A stretch of DNA of 23,293 nucleotides from Alphaproteobacteria bacterium UBA2954 (GCA_002348585.1 DEBO01000127.1:29786-53078); one strand, 5' to 3'. Positions 1-9,594 are shown, counted from the first letter of the stretch. The notes: generated by a model from the sequence alone, not told the origin. Translations and numbers: made by a program.

Positions 1-348
1 CGTGAAATTTATGTCAGAGAAGATGGAAAACTTCTGATCGAACCTATAAATGGTGAACCTGGGGTTACCCAGCTTATAGGGTCAATAGGACTTGTGTCTG
101 GTGAAGGACAGCAGATGCGAAAAGACCTTGATGGTGAAATCCGTCCGGCAGATGGTGCCCCCATTGTCACTGATCAGAATGTGAATGTTAAACAAGGCTA
201 TATTGAAGAAAGCAACGTGAGTGTGATTGACGAGCTTGTGGCTTCAATGGGTTATCAACGCAGCTATGAGATGAATCTCAAGCTTATCAAGCTGGCATCT
301 GATCTGGACCAAGGCACCGCCTCTTTGCTGCGACTGCCGAGCAACTAA
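1..348 (+). CDS. flgF: Flagellar proximal rod protein FlgF, 3' part
   Basis: The reading frame is open from the first base and runs 115 residues to a TAA stop, so the gene is cut by the window edge. FlgF is a proximal rod subunit in the periplasm. The C-terminal end carries the basal-body-rod signature: a turn reading GYIEESNVSVIDELVASM followed by a helix with QRSYEMNLKLI, the part that packs in the D0 helical bundle. Upstream residues (REIYVREDGKLLI, then a strand-rich stretch) match the D1 region of rod proteins. The position directly before flgG fits flgF in the standard flgB-to-flgL order. FlgE or FlgG are less likely because flgG follows and the hook protein is normally upstream of flgF. 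A sigma-54 promoter separates this gene from flgG. Confidence 0.88.
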   Translation, partial: REIYVREDGKLLIEPINGEPGVTQLIGSIGLVSGEGQQMRKDLDGEIRPADGAPIVTDQNVNVKQGYIEESNVSVIDELVASMGYQRSYEMNLKLIKLASDLDQGTASLLRLPSN

Positions 349-409
349 ATAGGTTTCTATCACCTGTTTTCCCATTCCGCTGCTTATCAGATTTCTGACG
401 AATAGGAAC

Positions 410-425
410 TGGCACAAGGCTTGCA
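410..425 (+). promoter_or_regulatory. Sigma-54 promoter of the flgG operon
   Basis: The site reads TGGCAC-AAGGC-TTGCA, a full match to the RpoN consensus, with GG (411-412) and GC (423-424) separated by exactly 10 bases. Transcription should begin near 436, about 26 bases before the flgG ATG at 462. A GAGG ribosome-binding sequence lies between the two. It lies in the 113-base gap after flgF, so flgGHIJKL can be transcribed separately from flgF. A FleQ-family activator gene is present at the other end of the window. Confidence 0.88.
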
Positions 426-461
426 AGACTTCATTTGCAGAACAATTAATGAGGTCTTCAG

Positions 462-1250
462 ATGTCAACATATGCAATGCATGTGGCCAAAACCGGCCTA
501 AATTCACAACAGACAAAAATGCAGATTATTGCTAACAATTTGGCTAATGTGAACACTACCGGTTTCAAAAGTGACCGGGCTAATTTTGAAACATTACTTT
601 ATCAGATTATTCGGCCAGCAGGTGAGCAGACCTCTGATGATACAAATTTAGCCTCCGCTTTTTCGATTGGAGCTGGTTCACGTCTTTTGAACACCAGTAA
701 GCAGCACACACAAGGCAGTGTTGTCCAAACGGATAATGCTCTTGATATTGCGATAGAGGGTTCTGGATTTTTTCAAGTTTTGATGCCAGATGGGCGTATC
801 GGCTATACTCGTAATGGCACTTTTGCTCGGTCTGCAGATGGCGCATTGACCACTCAATCTGGTTATGTTGTTCAGCCTGAAATTCAGATCCCTGAAGGTG
901 TAACACAGATTAACATTTCTCAAACTGGGGCTGTAACAGTTCAGGTGGCAGGTGCGGTTGAAGCTGATGAAGTAGGTCAGCTCACACTAGCAGATTTTGC
1001 AAACCGTCAGGGTCTTGAACCTATCGGTGAGAGCTTCCTTGTTGAAACACCTGCTAGTGGTCCACCAGTCGTTGCTAATCCAATTGAAGGTGGTTTTGGC
1101 AAATTGCTGCAAGGCTCACTTGAAGGATCAAATGTCAATGTGGTTCAGCAGTTGGTTGACATGATTGAAACGCAGCGCGCCTATGAGGTGAGCTCTAAAT
1201 CGATCACATCTGTTGATGAGATGATGCGCTTCATTGCGCAGAATCTGTAA
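462..1250 (+). CDS. flgG: Flagellar distal rod protein FlgG
   Basis: A protein of 262 residues, the usual FlgG length. FlgG polymerises into the distal rod that crosses the peptidoglycan and joins the proximal rod to the hook. The N-terminus has the rod/hook signature (LNSQQTKMQIIANNLANVNTTGFK, residues about 14-37). The middle holds the FlgG pattern DIAIEGSGFFQVLMPDGR and YTRNGTFARSADGALTT. The C-terminus has the matching bundle helix (LEGSNVNVVQQLVDMIETQRAYE). It is exported by the flagellar type III system, and no cleavable signal is seen. It is the first gene after the sigma-54 promoter at 410-425 and has a GAGG Shine-Dalgarno sequence about 8 bases upstream. It is followed after 32 bases by flgH; flgA is not found between them. 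Confidence 0.96.
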   Translation: MSTYAMHVAKTGLNSQQTKMQIIANNLANVNTTGFKSDRANFETLLYQIIRPAGEQTSDDTNLASAFSIGAGSRLLNTSKQHTQGSVVQTDNALDIAIEGSGFFQVLMPDGRIGYTRNGTFARSADGALTTQSGYVVQPEIQIPEGVTQINISQTGAVTVQVAGAVEADEVGQLTLADFANRQGLEPIGESFLVETPASGPPVVANPIEGGFGKLLQGSLEGSNVNVVQQLVDMIETQRAYEVSSKSITSVDEMMRFIAQNL

Positions 1251-1282
1251 TTTTTCCAGCTGACAGGAGCGGATGCTGACTG

Positions 1283-1999
1283 ATGCTTATCCGAAGATTT
1301 TCTTTCTGTGCTGCAATATTCCTATTCCTGGGTTTATCGGCTTGCACAACCTATATTGAAGACCGTGCTAGTGCGGAATTTGAACCTGTATTTCCAACTG
1401 TAGATTTGGTTGCGGATAGTTCAAATAAAACAGGTGCTATTTATGAACAAGGCCAGTCAGGCCTGTTTTCAGCTGACCGGCGGGCTCGCAAAGTTGGAGA
1501 TATACTGACTGTTGATTTTAACGAAGTATTTGCGGCTACAAAAGCTCAATCCGCAGCCTCCTCAAAGGCAGATACGTATGAATTAGGCCTGCCAGTTGGT
1601 CTGCCAAACGTGTTGACAGGTGGGTTGGCAAATGGGGCTTTGGATGCAGCTGGGGCGCAGAAAAACAGTCTTGGGGCTAGCACAGCTCAGTCATTTAGTG
1701 GCAGCGGCAATGCTGCACAATCAAATTCTTTAACGGGTCGCCTTTCTGTAACCGTGGTCCGGATTTTTGAAAATGGTAATATGGGTATTCTTGGGCAGAA
1801 AGAGCTGACTTTGAATAATGGTAAAGAGTATATCCGGGTGAGCGGTATTGTCCGGCCTGAGGACATCTCTGCTGGAAATACCGTACCGTCAAACCGGCTA
1901 GCAGATGCACAAATCAGTTATACGGGTGCAGGCAATATCGCTGATTCCTCAAAACCAGGCTGGCTTAGCAGAGCCATGCGCGCAATTTCTCCATTCTGA
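1283..1999 (+). CDS. flgH: Flagellar L-ring lipoprotein FlgH
   Basis: A protein of 238 residues. FlgH forms the outer-membrane L-ring bushing around the rod. The N-terminus is a lipoprotein signal: two arginines, a hydrophobic run, then the lipobox LSAC with the lipidated cysteine at residue 21. The family core follows, including a segment near residues 57-80 (GQSGLFSADRRARKVGDILT) and, near the C-terminus, NGKEYIRVSGIVRPEDISAG and NRLADAQISYTGAG. The chosen ATG has an AGGAG sequence about 13 bases upstream, rather distant. An ATG at 1273 is better spaced but opens a frame of only about 28 codons. It is the second gene of the flgG operon. Its presence implies a diderm envelope. Confidence 0.96.
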   Translation: MLIRRFSFCAAIFLFLGLSACTTYIEDRASAEFEPVFPTVDLVADSSNKTGAIYEQGQSGLFSADRRARKVGDILTVDFNEVFAATKAQSAASSKADTYELGLPVGLPNVLTGGLANGALDAAGAQKNSLGASTAQSFSGSGNAAQSNSLTGRLSVTVVRIFENGNMGILGQKELTLNNGKEYIRVSGIVRPEDISAGNTVPSNRLADAQISYTGAGNIADSSKPGWLSRAMRAISPF

Positions 2000-2027
2000 T
2001 CGGATAGATAGAGGGTAAACCGCTATA

Positions 2028-3164
2028 ATGAGACATATTTTTTCATTGATCTCCGCGCTGGTAACAGCATTTTTGCTTCTAGCAACAACCACAGTTCAGG
2101 CAGACAGGCTGAAAGACCTTACCTCAATCGCCGGTGTGCGCGCCAATCAGCTGGTTGGCTATGGTCTTGTTGTAGGTTTGCCAGGAACAGGTGATGGAAG
2201 CTCAACATTAACATTGCAGTCTATGCAGTCTTTAATAAGTCAATTTGGCGTGACTACGGGTTCTGCGCTGGACCTAAATGGGAAAAATTCAGCGGCTGTT
2301 ATTGTCACAGCAGAACTGCCTGCCTTCGCTAAACCTGGCCAGCGTGTGGATGTGACTGTCTCAACTGTGGGGCAGTCCAAATCGTTGAGAGGCGGCACTT
2401 TATTAATGACACCTCTGCTGGGAGCTGATGGTGAAGCATACGCTGTTGCTCAGGGTAATTTGCTTGTTGGCGGTCTTGGTGTTGAAGGTGCGGATGGTTC
2501 GTCTCTCATTGTGAATGTTCCGACTGTTGGCCGAATTCCTGGTGGTGGAACGGTTGAACGTCTGATTGAGACGGGCTTTTTGGAGACGGATAATCTGATT
2601 TTGAATCTTCATCAGGGTGATTTTTCCATTACCAATCAGGTTGCAGAAGCCATTAATGATGTATTTGGCAATGGTGTGGCAGTGCCATTGGATGCGAGAT
2701 CAGTCAAGGTTCGCTCCCCCATCCAGCCAAATCAGAAAGTCTCTTTCATTTCAATACTGGAAAATATCGAAATTGAACCTGAACGCCAATCAGCTCGAGT
2801 TGTTGTGAATGCGAGGACTGGAACAGTGGTTATTGGTGGTGATGTGCGGGTTACTCCTGCTGCTGTAACACATGGTTCATTAACTGTTCGTGTAAGTGAG
2901 GATCCTCAAATTGTGCAGCAAAATGCAATTGCTGCTGCGGATGGCGCTGTTGTTGCCGCACCTGGTGAGGCAGAACAGGTCGCGGATACTGAAATAGGCG
3001 TTGAACAGGAACAGGCCCGTGCTTTCATGTTTGATCCAGGTATTGAACTCTCAGAAATTGTAGAAGCAATTAACGCGGTTGGCACCAGCCCAGCAGATTT
3101 GGTGGCTATTCTTGAAGCACTTCGCGAGGCAGGATCGTTGCGCGCTGAATTGGTTGTTATCTAA
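2028..3164 (+). CDS. flgI: Flagellar P-ring protein FlgI
   Basis: A protein of 378 residues, close to the family norm. FlgI forms the P-ring in the peptidoglycan layer. A Sec signal peptide covers residues 1-25 (hydrophobic core, then TTVQA before DRLKDL). The mature protein opens with the hallmark [20 protein letters not shown] followed by [12 protein letters not shown]. Further conserved stretches are [29 protein letters not shown] and the C-terminal [22 protein letters not shown]. An acidic, alanine-rich insert lies near residues 300-330 before the C-terminal domain, where this family is variable. It sits 28 bases after flgH and 24 bases before flgJ in the same operon. Confidence 0.97.
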   Translation: MRHIFSLISALVTAFLLLATTTVQADRLKDLTSIAGVRANQLVGYGLVVGLPGTGDGSSTLTLQSMQSLISQFGVTTGSALDLNGKNSAAVIVTAELPAFAKPGQRVDVTVSTVGQSKSLRGGTLLMTPLLGADGEAYAVAQGNLLVGGLGVEGADGSSLIVNVPTVGRIPGGGTVERLIETGFLETDNLILNLHQGDFSITNQVAEAINDVFGNGVAVPLDARSVKVRSPIQPNQKVSFISILENIEIEPERQSARVVVNARTGTVVIGGDVRVTPAAVTHGSLTVRVSEDPQIVQQNAIAAADGAVVAAPGEAEQVADTEIGVEQEQARAFMFDPGIELSEIVEAINAVGTSPADLVAILEALREAGSLRAELVVI

Positions 3165-3188
3165 TACTACCGGAAAGTATTTTAGCTT

Positions 3189-3482
3189 ATGGAAATCATG
3201 AATAAAGCAGATCCACTTCTGGTTGCCAGGCTCACAAAGGAAACTGATATGAGAGGTGACCTGCGGGAGGTTGCTGAACAGTTTGAGGCAATTTTTATTA
3301 ATCAATTTCTTGCACAGTCACGCAAGACTAAATTAGCTGAAGATTTGTTTGGAAATAAAGGCACAGAAACCTATAATTCGCTTTTGGATCAAGAGCGGGC
3401 GCAGCAGCTAGCCAGCTCGGTTGACTTAGGTATTGCTGATGCGCTTGTGCGTCAGCTTGGTGGCCACAGGGATGTGGAGTAA
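3189..3482 (+). CDS. flgJ: Single-domain rod-binding protein FlgJ
   Basis: A protein of 97 residues that corresponds only to the N-terminal rod-capping domain of FlgJ (LREVAEQFEAIFINQFLAQSRK, then a run containing YNSLLDQERAQQLASS and a helix ending in ADALVRQLGG). That domain caps the growing rod during export. In enteric bacteria, Vibrio and Pseudomonas a C-terminal muramidase domain follows and clears peptidoglycan. Here the stop codon is three bases before flgK and no remnant of a muramidase is visible, so the short form looks genuine. Single-domain FlgJ is common in alphaproteobacteria and some other lineages. The start could be 3189 or the in-frame ATG at 3198; neither has a strong ribosome-binding site. 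Confidence 0.9.
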   Translation: MEIMNKADPLLVARLTKETDMRGDLREVAEQFEAIFINQFLAQSRKTKLAEDLFGNKGTETYNSLLDQERAQQLASSVDLGIADALVRQLGGHRDVE

Positions 3483-3485
3483 GAT

Positions 3486-6400
3486 ATGAGCAGCTTATTT
3501 GATGTTGGCAAGTCAGCTCTGACCTCTTACCGCCAATCACTAGCGGTAACCGGGCAAAATATTGCTAATATCAATACCGAAGGCTACAAGCGGCGCGAAG
3601 CTAAGCTTGAGGAAGTAACTGGCTCTCAGGGTGGTGTCACTAGTCTGCCTGACCAGACAGGTTTGGGTGTCCGCGTTACAGACATAAACAGGTCATTTGA
3701 TCAGTATCTTCTGGACCGCGCCCGCTCGGCAACAGGCAGTTTTGAAAAACTGGATGTGTTTGTGGACCAGCTCAAACAGCTTGAAAATATGTTGCTGCCT
3801 GATAAAGGTAATCTGGGTGCGCAGATAGCCAGCTTTTTTGATAGCCTAAGGGAAGTAGCAGCTACACCAAGCGATATTGCCCCTCGCGCAGTTGCTATTG
3901 AACAAGGAAAGTCACTTGCAGCCGGTTTTAATAATTACGCCTCCCAGTTGGACCAGCTTCTTGCAAACACCGAAGCTGTCATGGAGGACACTGTTGAGAC
4001 TATCAATCTGCTTAGCAACCAATTAGCCAATATCAACGGTAGGATTATGGCGGCCGGTCAGTCAGGTCAATCACCAAATTCAATTTATGATCTACGCGAC
4101 AAAGCAGTTAATGATTTGTCTAAATTAACTGACCTAACGGTAAGTTATAGTGGCCGTGGAGTGGTAAGTGTGAAGCTGGGTTCTTCTGGTGTTGGACCAA
4201 CAATTGTTGATGGCAAGCAAACTATCACCACAGGCATACGCAAAACTAGCAGTGGACTACAACCTATCATAAGGAGTGGCGGTGAGGATATTGCTACTAA
4301 TCAAATTTCCTCTGGTATGGCTAGTGGTCTCATAGACGCAAATAAAGCGATAATGGAAGCGCTTAAAGATATTAATCATCTTGCCGCACTTATGAGCAAA
4401 GAAATGAATGCGCAGCATCGGCAGGGCATTACGCTTGATGGCCAAGCTGGTGAGAATATGTTTTCAAATAGGACTATGACCTTGTCGACAGGTATCACGA
4501 ACCGAAGTGAGGTTACAGGAGAAATTTTAATAACTGACCCCGAGGTTTTGCCGTTATTTGATTTGACAGCAACTTACTCGAAAGAGGACGATATATGGAC
4601 GGTTTCTGGGGATGGTTTAAGTGATACGCTAACTGGAGCAAGAAGGGTAACGGGCCCTGGTTTCACATTAACTATAAATGGAGAAGCAGCAGCCGGAGAT
4701 GTTATCCATCTTTCGCCTCTTTCCAGTGCCGCCTCTGGTATGCGGTTTCTCTTAGAAAAACCGCAACAGCTTGCGGCTGCCTCTGGCCTTTTAATTGCTG
4801 CTGATTCTGATAATTTATCAGACGCCGATATCATCGTTGATTTTGTTACACCAACCTCAAAAAAAGTGCTGCCACGAATTGATCAAGTGCTGAACAACTC
4901 CCCGTCACCTATTGAAGCATCTGAATTCAGAAGTGATGGGTTGGTTGCTGAGATACCTGCTGGCTCGGGGCCAGTGTCGCTCAGCTCGTTAACCCGACAG
5001 GCATCAGCGAAATTCCAGATTTCCGACATTGAATTGTCAAATTTGACCCAACTCAACTTCAAACTGGAAAACACTACTCCTTCAGGACCATTCACATTTA
5101 ATGTGAATTATAATTCGCTATTTCCATCAGCGACAACTGATAGTGGCTGGTCAGATACCAAAGAGTTGGCTGATATGCTCAATAATGGAGTGATAGTTGA
5201 TTCAGCAAATAATACACTTGTTGATTATGGACTTTATGCAAGTGGGGCAAATGGAACACTGACACTAACGACATCAAGTGGAGATTTTGATAGTTCGGAT
5301 GCATTTGCGCCCACAGTATCCATCGGTAGCGGAACAATTAGAGCCTCAGTAAAAGATTCAATTATTGCATCAGATTTACAGATTTTTACTCGAGAAGGAC
5401 GTCACATCGCTGGCACAATAATGACCAATGACCAGCTTGCCCATATAATGACAGCTGACAACGGCTTTTCTGAACATGCTGTCTATACCGGTGACTATTT
5501 GAACCAAACAAAGCCTGGTTACAGAAATATGGCCATTGATATTGACCGTTCATCAGGCATGCATTCAATTACCATTGGGGCAGATGGCTCAGGGGCATCC
5601 GCTCAGGGAAGTCGTGGAGGCATGCCTGCAACCAGTTCAACTGACCAGACAATTAGTATTGCCCTAAGTAACGGTATCTCAACATCAGTTGACTTTAAAG
5701 CTGGTGACGCAGCTAGCGAAGTAGCTGAAAATTTGAACGACAAGTTGCAGCATTTAGGAATTAAAGCTAGCGCAAACATGCGAGTAGAATTATCGAATCT
5801 CTCAACTGCTGGAACATTAAGTTTTTTTATTGAAGGCGACAACAGAACACCGATTAAGATCCAGGCTACTGTTGTGCCAGATAATCTCACTAATTTAGTT
5901 ACCGCAATAAACGACCAGTCAAATCGTACAGGTATTACGGCTGCTCTTTCTAGCAACAAAAAGCGGGTTATTCTAGAAAAGGAAGATGGGAAAGATATTT
6001 TTGTATCGGATTATTCATCTAATTCCCCACAACTGGCAGCGAAGCCGATTAATAGAAAAGGCCAAGCGGCGGCATCTTCTATTTTGTTAGGTGGAGAAGG
6101 CTCGCCAATCGACCACGCCCGTTTCTCTGGCCTTGTTGAGCTAGATGCAGCAAATAGCTTCAGCTTGACAACACAAGCAGGCATAATCACCAATAGCCAA
6201 GCTGACACCACTAAAAATGGCTTAGTTGAAATAGAATCAAATCCCAGCTCAGATAAAAAGACAATAAAATATTCTGTCAACAGTGAAGCTGATAGGAATG
6301 AGGACTCATTTGACGGCCAAACTGCCGTTGCTGCTGCCGGAAGTTATGGGCTAAGTTTGCCTACTAGTGACAGCAATATTTCATTCACTGCAGAGATTAC

Positions 6401-8117
6401 TTCAGCAAGTACTACTCCATTCACCCAAGCAATAATTCAAAAAGGTATTGTTGACGCTTTACGTGGTCAGGCACCTTTAGCAAGTTTTTCAGGTGATGAT
6501 GTAGCCGCAAAACCACAGAGCATGACCTACAGCTTTACTGGGCCAACAACAATTGACCAGAATTTGGATAGCATGGATTTAACTGTTGCTGGAACAACGC
6601 TTACCGTAGATATGCTTGATGGTGATGGCCTTGGAAATCATGTGACAACAGCACAGCAATTAAATGATGCAGCGGCGCGTCTTGTGAATAATGCAAATCT
6701 GGGTGTGACTGCTACATCATTTTCTGAAGTTGTGAACTCCGTGACTGTACACCGCCTAAAAATTGAAGCCAATGAGGTTGGTCAGAGCTTTTCTATGGGA
6801 GCGGTAAATTTTGTCGATGATTCTTCAAGTTCAACTTTAAGCCTTTCGTCTTCTGTCACCGCCAAGTCGATGCCCCAAAATGGTCAGGGCGTTTATTTAG
6901 ATTTTGCTGGTGAAACTTATCATGTTGAAATGCTTGACGATGAATTGAGAGTTTCTGGTGGCGAAGAGGGTCGTCTAACCGCTTATTTTGATGACCAGAA
7001 AAAGCTTCAGGTTGTTGCTGGTGGAACACTATCTGGTGAAGTAATTACAGTTACCTCAGATAGTAAAATTTCTGGAAATAGCGACAGCGCTGCTATCTTT
7101 GGTCTTTCAACAACCAAAATGAGATTTGCTAGCACAGAATTTATAGCAAGCGCCTCGTTACCAAGTTTAAACTTAACGATAGATGGAACCCTCCACGAAA
7201 TTGCGATGGATTCAGCTGGCGCGCTGACGTCCTCTCCCTCTTTGCCTAGCGGAGTTTCAATTTCGTCAACTGTAACAGGATCATCTAACGGTCGTGTTGT
7301 TATCGAATATAACCCAGCGATAAATAGTATTCTGTTCGAACAGCCTCAAAATGCTTTAGGGATGAAAACAGCTGATTTGCAACTGAAGCTTGAGGGTGGC
7401 CATATTTCTGTTGGAAGCCTTCAGGGTGAGGTAGTTGATGTTACGGCAACCGCTTCCAGTCTTGTGGCTCAAACAATATCACTTAACGATATCGCTGTTG
7501 AAGATTTGTTGGTCTTCACATCTGGAACAGGTGCAAGACTGATCAATAGCCAATATGACCAAATAGCTACAGAAACAGATGCTTTCATTGCATCAGCTCT
7601 TGATCGAGGCAGTTTCACAGTGAAAGCTATTTCTGATGATGCGTTGCGCTATGAAATATTAGATACTGATACAGGGCATTCAATCGCAACACGCACATTA
7701 AATGAAAGTAATAGTCTTGAATTTGACGGTTATCAAATTCAGCTCAAAGGCAAAACTGCTTTAAATGATGCATTTCTAATACAGAGAACGGAGAGCGGCG
7801 CAGGAGATTCCCGTAATTTAGATGCACTCATTGCCCAGCAGTCGGAAGATGTTAATGGAAAAAGTTCTGGTGGGTTCTCAGACATATTTTCAACCATTGT
7901 GGCAACCGTTGGCGCGTCAGTTCGAGCAAATAACCAGGCTCTGGATGGCGCAGAGGCTACAAAAGAAGCTGCAATAGAAGCTGAAGCTGAATTCTCTGGT
8001 GTCAATCTGGATGCTGAAGCTGCCGCGCTTATTGAATTTCAACAAGCATATCAGGCATCAGCGCGGGTTTTATCAACGGCAAGAGAGCTTTTCCAAACCC
8101 TAATTGATGTCGTTTAA
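3486..8117 (+). CDS. flgK: Giant hook-filament junction protein FlgK (HAP1)
   Basis: A protein of 1543 residues; FlgK is usually about 450-700. It forms the first junction ring between hook and filament. The N-terminus is typical (SLFDVGKSALTSYRQSLAVT, NIANINTEGYKRRE), followed by the helical region around residues 80-200. The C-terminus is also typical (GVNLDAEAAALIEFQQAYQA, then SARVLSTARELFQTLIDVV). About 900 strand-rich residues separate them and should form surface domains. Recognisable pieces of the insert are a segment DLQIFTREGRHIAGT near residue 630 and an IN-motif module near 736-843. The middle is rich in serine, threonine and glycine with no transmembrane or catalytic motif. The start has GTGGAG overlapping the flgJ stop. 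The frame is uninterrupted over 4.6 kb. Confidence 0.95.
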   Translation: MSSLFDVGKSALTSYRQSLAVTGQNIANINTEGYKRREAKLEEVTGSQGGVTSLPDQTGLGVRVTDINRSFDQYLLDRARSATGSFEKLDVFVDQLKQLENMLLPDKGNLGAQIASFFDSLREVAATPSDIAPRAVAIEQGKSLAAGFNNYASQLDQLLANTEAVMEDTVETINLLSNQLANINGRIMAAGQSGQSPNSIYDLRDKAVNDLSKLTDLTVSYSGRGVVSVKLGSSGVGPTIVDGKQTITTGIRKTSSGLQPIIRSGGEDIATNQISSGMASGLIDANKAIMEALKDINHLAALMSKEMNAQHRQGITLDGQAGENMFSNRTMTLSTGITNRSEVTGEILITDPEVLPLFDLTATYSKEDDIWTVSGDGLSDTLTGARRVTGPGFTLTINGEAAAGDVIHLSPLSSAASGMRFLLEKPQQLAAASGLLIAADSDNLSDADIIVDFVTPTSKKVLPRIDQVLNNSPSPIEASEFRSDGLVAEIPAGSGPVSLSSLTRQASAKFQISDIELSNLTQLNFKLENTTPSGPFTFNVNYNSLFPSATTDSGWSDTKELADMLNNGVIVDSANNTLVDYGLYASGANGTLTLTTSSGDFDSSDAFAPTVSIGSGTIRASVKDSIIASDLQIFTREGRHIAGTIMTNDQLAHIMTADNGFSEHAVYTGDYLNQTKPGYRNMAIDIDRSSGMHSITIGADGSGASAQGSRGGMPATSSTDQTISIALSNGISTSVDFKAGDAASEVAENLNDKLQHLGIKASANMRVELSNLSTAGTLSFFIEGDNRTPIKIQATVVPDNLTNLVTAINDQSNRTGITAALSSNKKRVILEKEDGKDIFVSDYSSNSPQLAAKPINRKGQAAASSILLGGEGSPIDHARFSGLVELDAANSFSLTTQAGIITNSQADTTKNGLVEIESNPSSDKKTIKYSVNSEADRNEDSFDGQTAVAAAGSYGLSLPTSDSNISFTAEITSASTTPFTQAIIQKGIVDALRGQAPLASFSGDDVAAKPQSMTYSFTGPTTIDQNLDSMDLTVAGTTLTVDMLDGDGLGNHVTTAQQLNDAAARLVNNANLGVTATSFSEVVNSVTVHRLKIEANEVGQSFSMGAVNFVDDSSSSTLSLSSSVTAKSMPQNGQGVYLDFAGETYHVEMLDDELRVSGGEEGRLTAYFDDQKKLQVVAGGTLSGEVITVTSDSKISGNSDSAAIFGLSTTKMRFASTEFIASASLPSLNLTIDGTLHEIAMDSAGALTSSPSLPSGVSISSTVTGSSNGRVVIEYNPAINSILFEQPQNALGMKTADLQLKLEGGHISVGSLQGEVVDVTATASSLVAQTISLNDIAVEDLLVFTSGTGARLINSQYDQIATETDAFIASALDRGSFTVKAISDDALRYEILDTDTGHSIATRTLNESNSLEFDGYQIQLKGKTALNDAFLIQRTESGAGDSRNLDALIAQQSEDVNGKSSGGFSDIFSTIVATVGASVRANNQALDGAEATKEAAIEAEAEFSGVNLDAEAAALIEFQQAYQASARVLSTARELFQTLIDVV
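5692..6014 (+). repeat. IN-motif module inside FlgK
   Basis: Codes for a strand-rich stretch with an 'IN' motif: a first half with VAENLNDKL, an SFFIEGDN strand pair, and a second half LVTAINDQSNRTGITAALSS ending in GKDIFVSD. The same order of elements is seen in flagellin 1 at about 12010-12343 (LANAVNSVSGKTGITAKVSS ... GHDIVVENF) and in shorter form in FlgL at about 8789-9030 (LADAINAKSDQTGVSAEFDS ... GTDLIVIED). Resemblance is at protein level and was judged by eye. It is a diverged domain copy, not a recent DNA repeat. Confidence 0.65.
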
Positions 8118-8128
8118 AGGAGGTTTCC

Positions 8129-9415
8129 ATGCAGGTAAGCACAAAATTATTCAATGACCAGCAAATCCGCCAGTTTGGAAAACTCACAGCGGACATACAA
8201 GAGAAACAAGAAAAAATTGCTTCAGGCAAAGCAATACTCAGAGCATCTGACGATCCAGTTACCGCTGCAGAACTTTCCGCAGCAAGAGAACAAGAGCAGC
8301 TGCTCAGCCGTTTTGAAGACAATGCTTACAAAGCTCAGCTCCGTCTTAGTGCGGGTGATAAAACCTTAAAGGAGACAATTTCCGTAATGACACGTATTTC
8401 CGAGCTAGCCACGCAAGCTCGGAGCCCAGCCTATGATGGCTTCAGTCGCAGGGCAATTCTAACCGAGGTCAAAAGTTTGCATCAGACCTTAGTAGATTTA
8501 GCAAATACTCGTGACGCTTATGGAAAAAGTCTTTTTTCAGGTTTCAAAACAGATGCTGATGCTTTCGTTAGGAATATGGATGATAGTGTTTCTTATAATG
8601 GCGATCGTGGCATTCACACTGTTCAGGTATCAGAGAATGTCAATGTATCAACCTCACTGGATGGTGAGAGTGTTTTCGGAAGAGTCCAAACGACTGGTGG
8701 TCCCAAAAGCATTTTTGAAATTGTAGAGGGATTAATGGGTTCTATTGACCCACTTCGTGAAATAAACGAAATGGCGACTGCTCAGGGAAAAGCAAGGATT
8801 AGACTGGAATTGCCTAGGCAAAATCAGGATTGGTCATTCACTTTGAAAGGCGGTCTTGGAGAAGTAACTATTGAAACAACTCTTTCAACAGGTATGGAAG
8901 AAAATCTTGCTGATGCGATTAATGCCAAATCTGATCAGACTGGTGTTAGCGCAGAGTTTGATAGTAATACTGGTTCCATATTTCTTACTGAACAAGGAAC
9001 AGATTTAATTGTCATTGAAGATGTTGAAATCGAAGGTGAGGGTATCGCTAGTGAGGCTGGTTTTTATAATATGGCAGTTATGAGCCTAGACGAAAACGGA
9101 GCTGAGATTGGTAAAGAGCGGTTTTTAACCGACGAAGATCAGTTGCTAGGGCAAGGTATAAGAAATGTCCTGGACTCTATTGATCATCTTGGATTACAGC
9201 AAGCAAAATTAGGTGCACAGGTGTCCAAAGCTGAAATTCAAATAGATGTGCTTCAGAGTAGAAAGCTAGCAGTAACAAGAGATATATCTGCCATGGGAGA
9301 TGCTGACTTGGCAAAGCTTGTAACAGAATTGCAGTCACAGCTTACAAACCGTGATGCGGCACAACAGGCTTTTGCAAAAATAGGCCAACAAAGCCTCTTT
9401 GATTACATCCGCTGA
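8129..9415 (+). CDS. flgL: Hook-filament junction protein FlgL (HAP3)
   Basis: A protein of 428 residues, somewhat longer than the roughly 300-400 usual. FlgL forms the second junction ring, between FlgK and the filament. The N-terminus is diagnostic (MQVSTKLFNDQQIRQFGKL, then EKIASGKAILRASDDPVTAA), as is the helical run RISELATQARSPAYD and LVDLANTRDAYGKSLFSGFKT. The C-terminus has a paired helix (LGAQVSKAEIQIDVLQSRKL through LVTELQSQLTNRDAAQQAFA). The extra length is an IN-motif module near residues 221-300 that resembles those of FlgK and flagellin 1. A strong AAGGAGG ribosome-binding site (8117-8123) lies five bases before the ATG and overlaps the flgK stop codon. It is the last gene of the operon, followed by a terminator. 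Confidence 0.96.
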   Translation: MQVSTKLFNDQQIRQFGKLTADIQEKQEKIASGKAILRASDDPVTAAELSAAREQEQLLSRFEDNAYKAQLRLSAGDKTLKETISVMTRISELATQARSPAYDGFSRRAILTEVKSLHQTLVDLANTRDAYGKSLFSGFKTDADAFVRNMDDSVSYNGDRGIHTVQVSENVNVSTSLDGESVFGRVQTTGGPKSIFEIVEGLMGSIDPLREINEMATAQGKARIRLELPRQNQDWSFTLKGGLGEVTIETTLSTGMEENLADAINAKSDQTGVSAEFDSNTGSIFLTEQGTDLIVIEDVEIEGEGIASEAGFYNMAVMSLDENGAEIGKERFLTDEDQLLGQGIRNVLDSIDHLGLQQAKLGAQVSKAEIQIDVLQSRKLAVTRDISAMGDADLAKLVTELQSQLTNRDAAQQAFAKIGQQSLFDYIR

Positions 9416-9449
9416 TCAGCCTTTTTTCTGAGATAACACTATAAATAGT

Positions 9450-9475
9450 GGGGCATTTAACTGCCCCCTTTTTTT
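9450..9475 (+). terminator. Rho-independent terminator after flgL
   Basis: A six-base-pair stem GGGGCA (9450-9455) and TGCCCC (9462-9467) with a six-base loop is followed by a run of seven T (9469-9475). A second small inverted repeat (CACTAT-AA-ATAGTG, 9437-9450) abuts it. It lies 35 bases after the flgL stop and ends the flgG-L transcript before the flagellin promoters. Confidence 0.85.
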
Positions 9476-9594
9476 GTTTAAAGCAAAAAATTCACTGTCT
9501 AAAAATTGACAAATACAGTGATTTTACAATGACGAGGCAAGAACCTATGTGAATCATAGGGTTAGCATTGTTTTTTGATTCCTATTATTCGATT

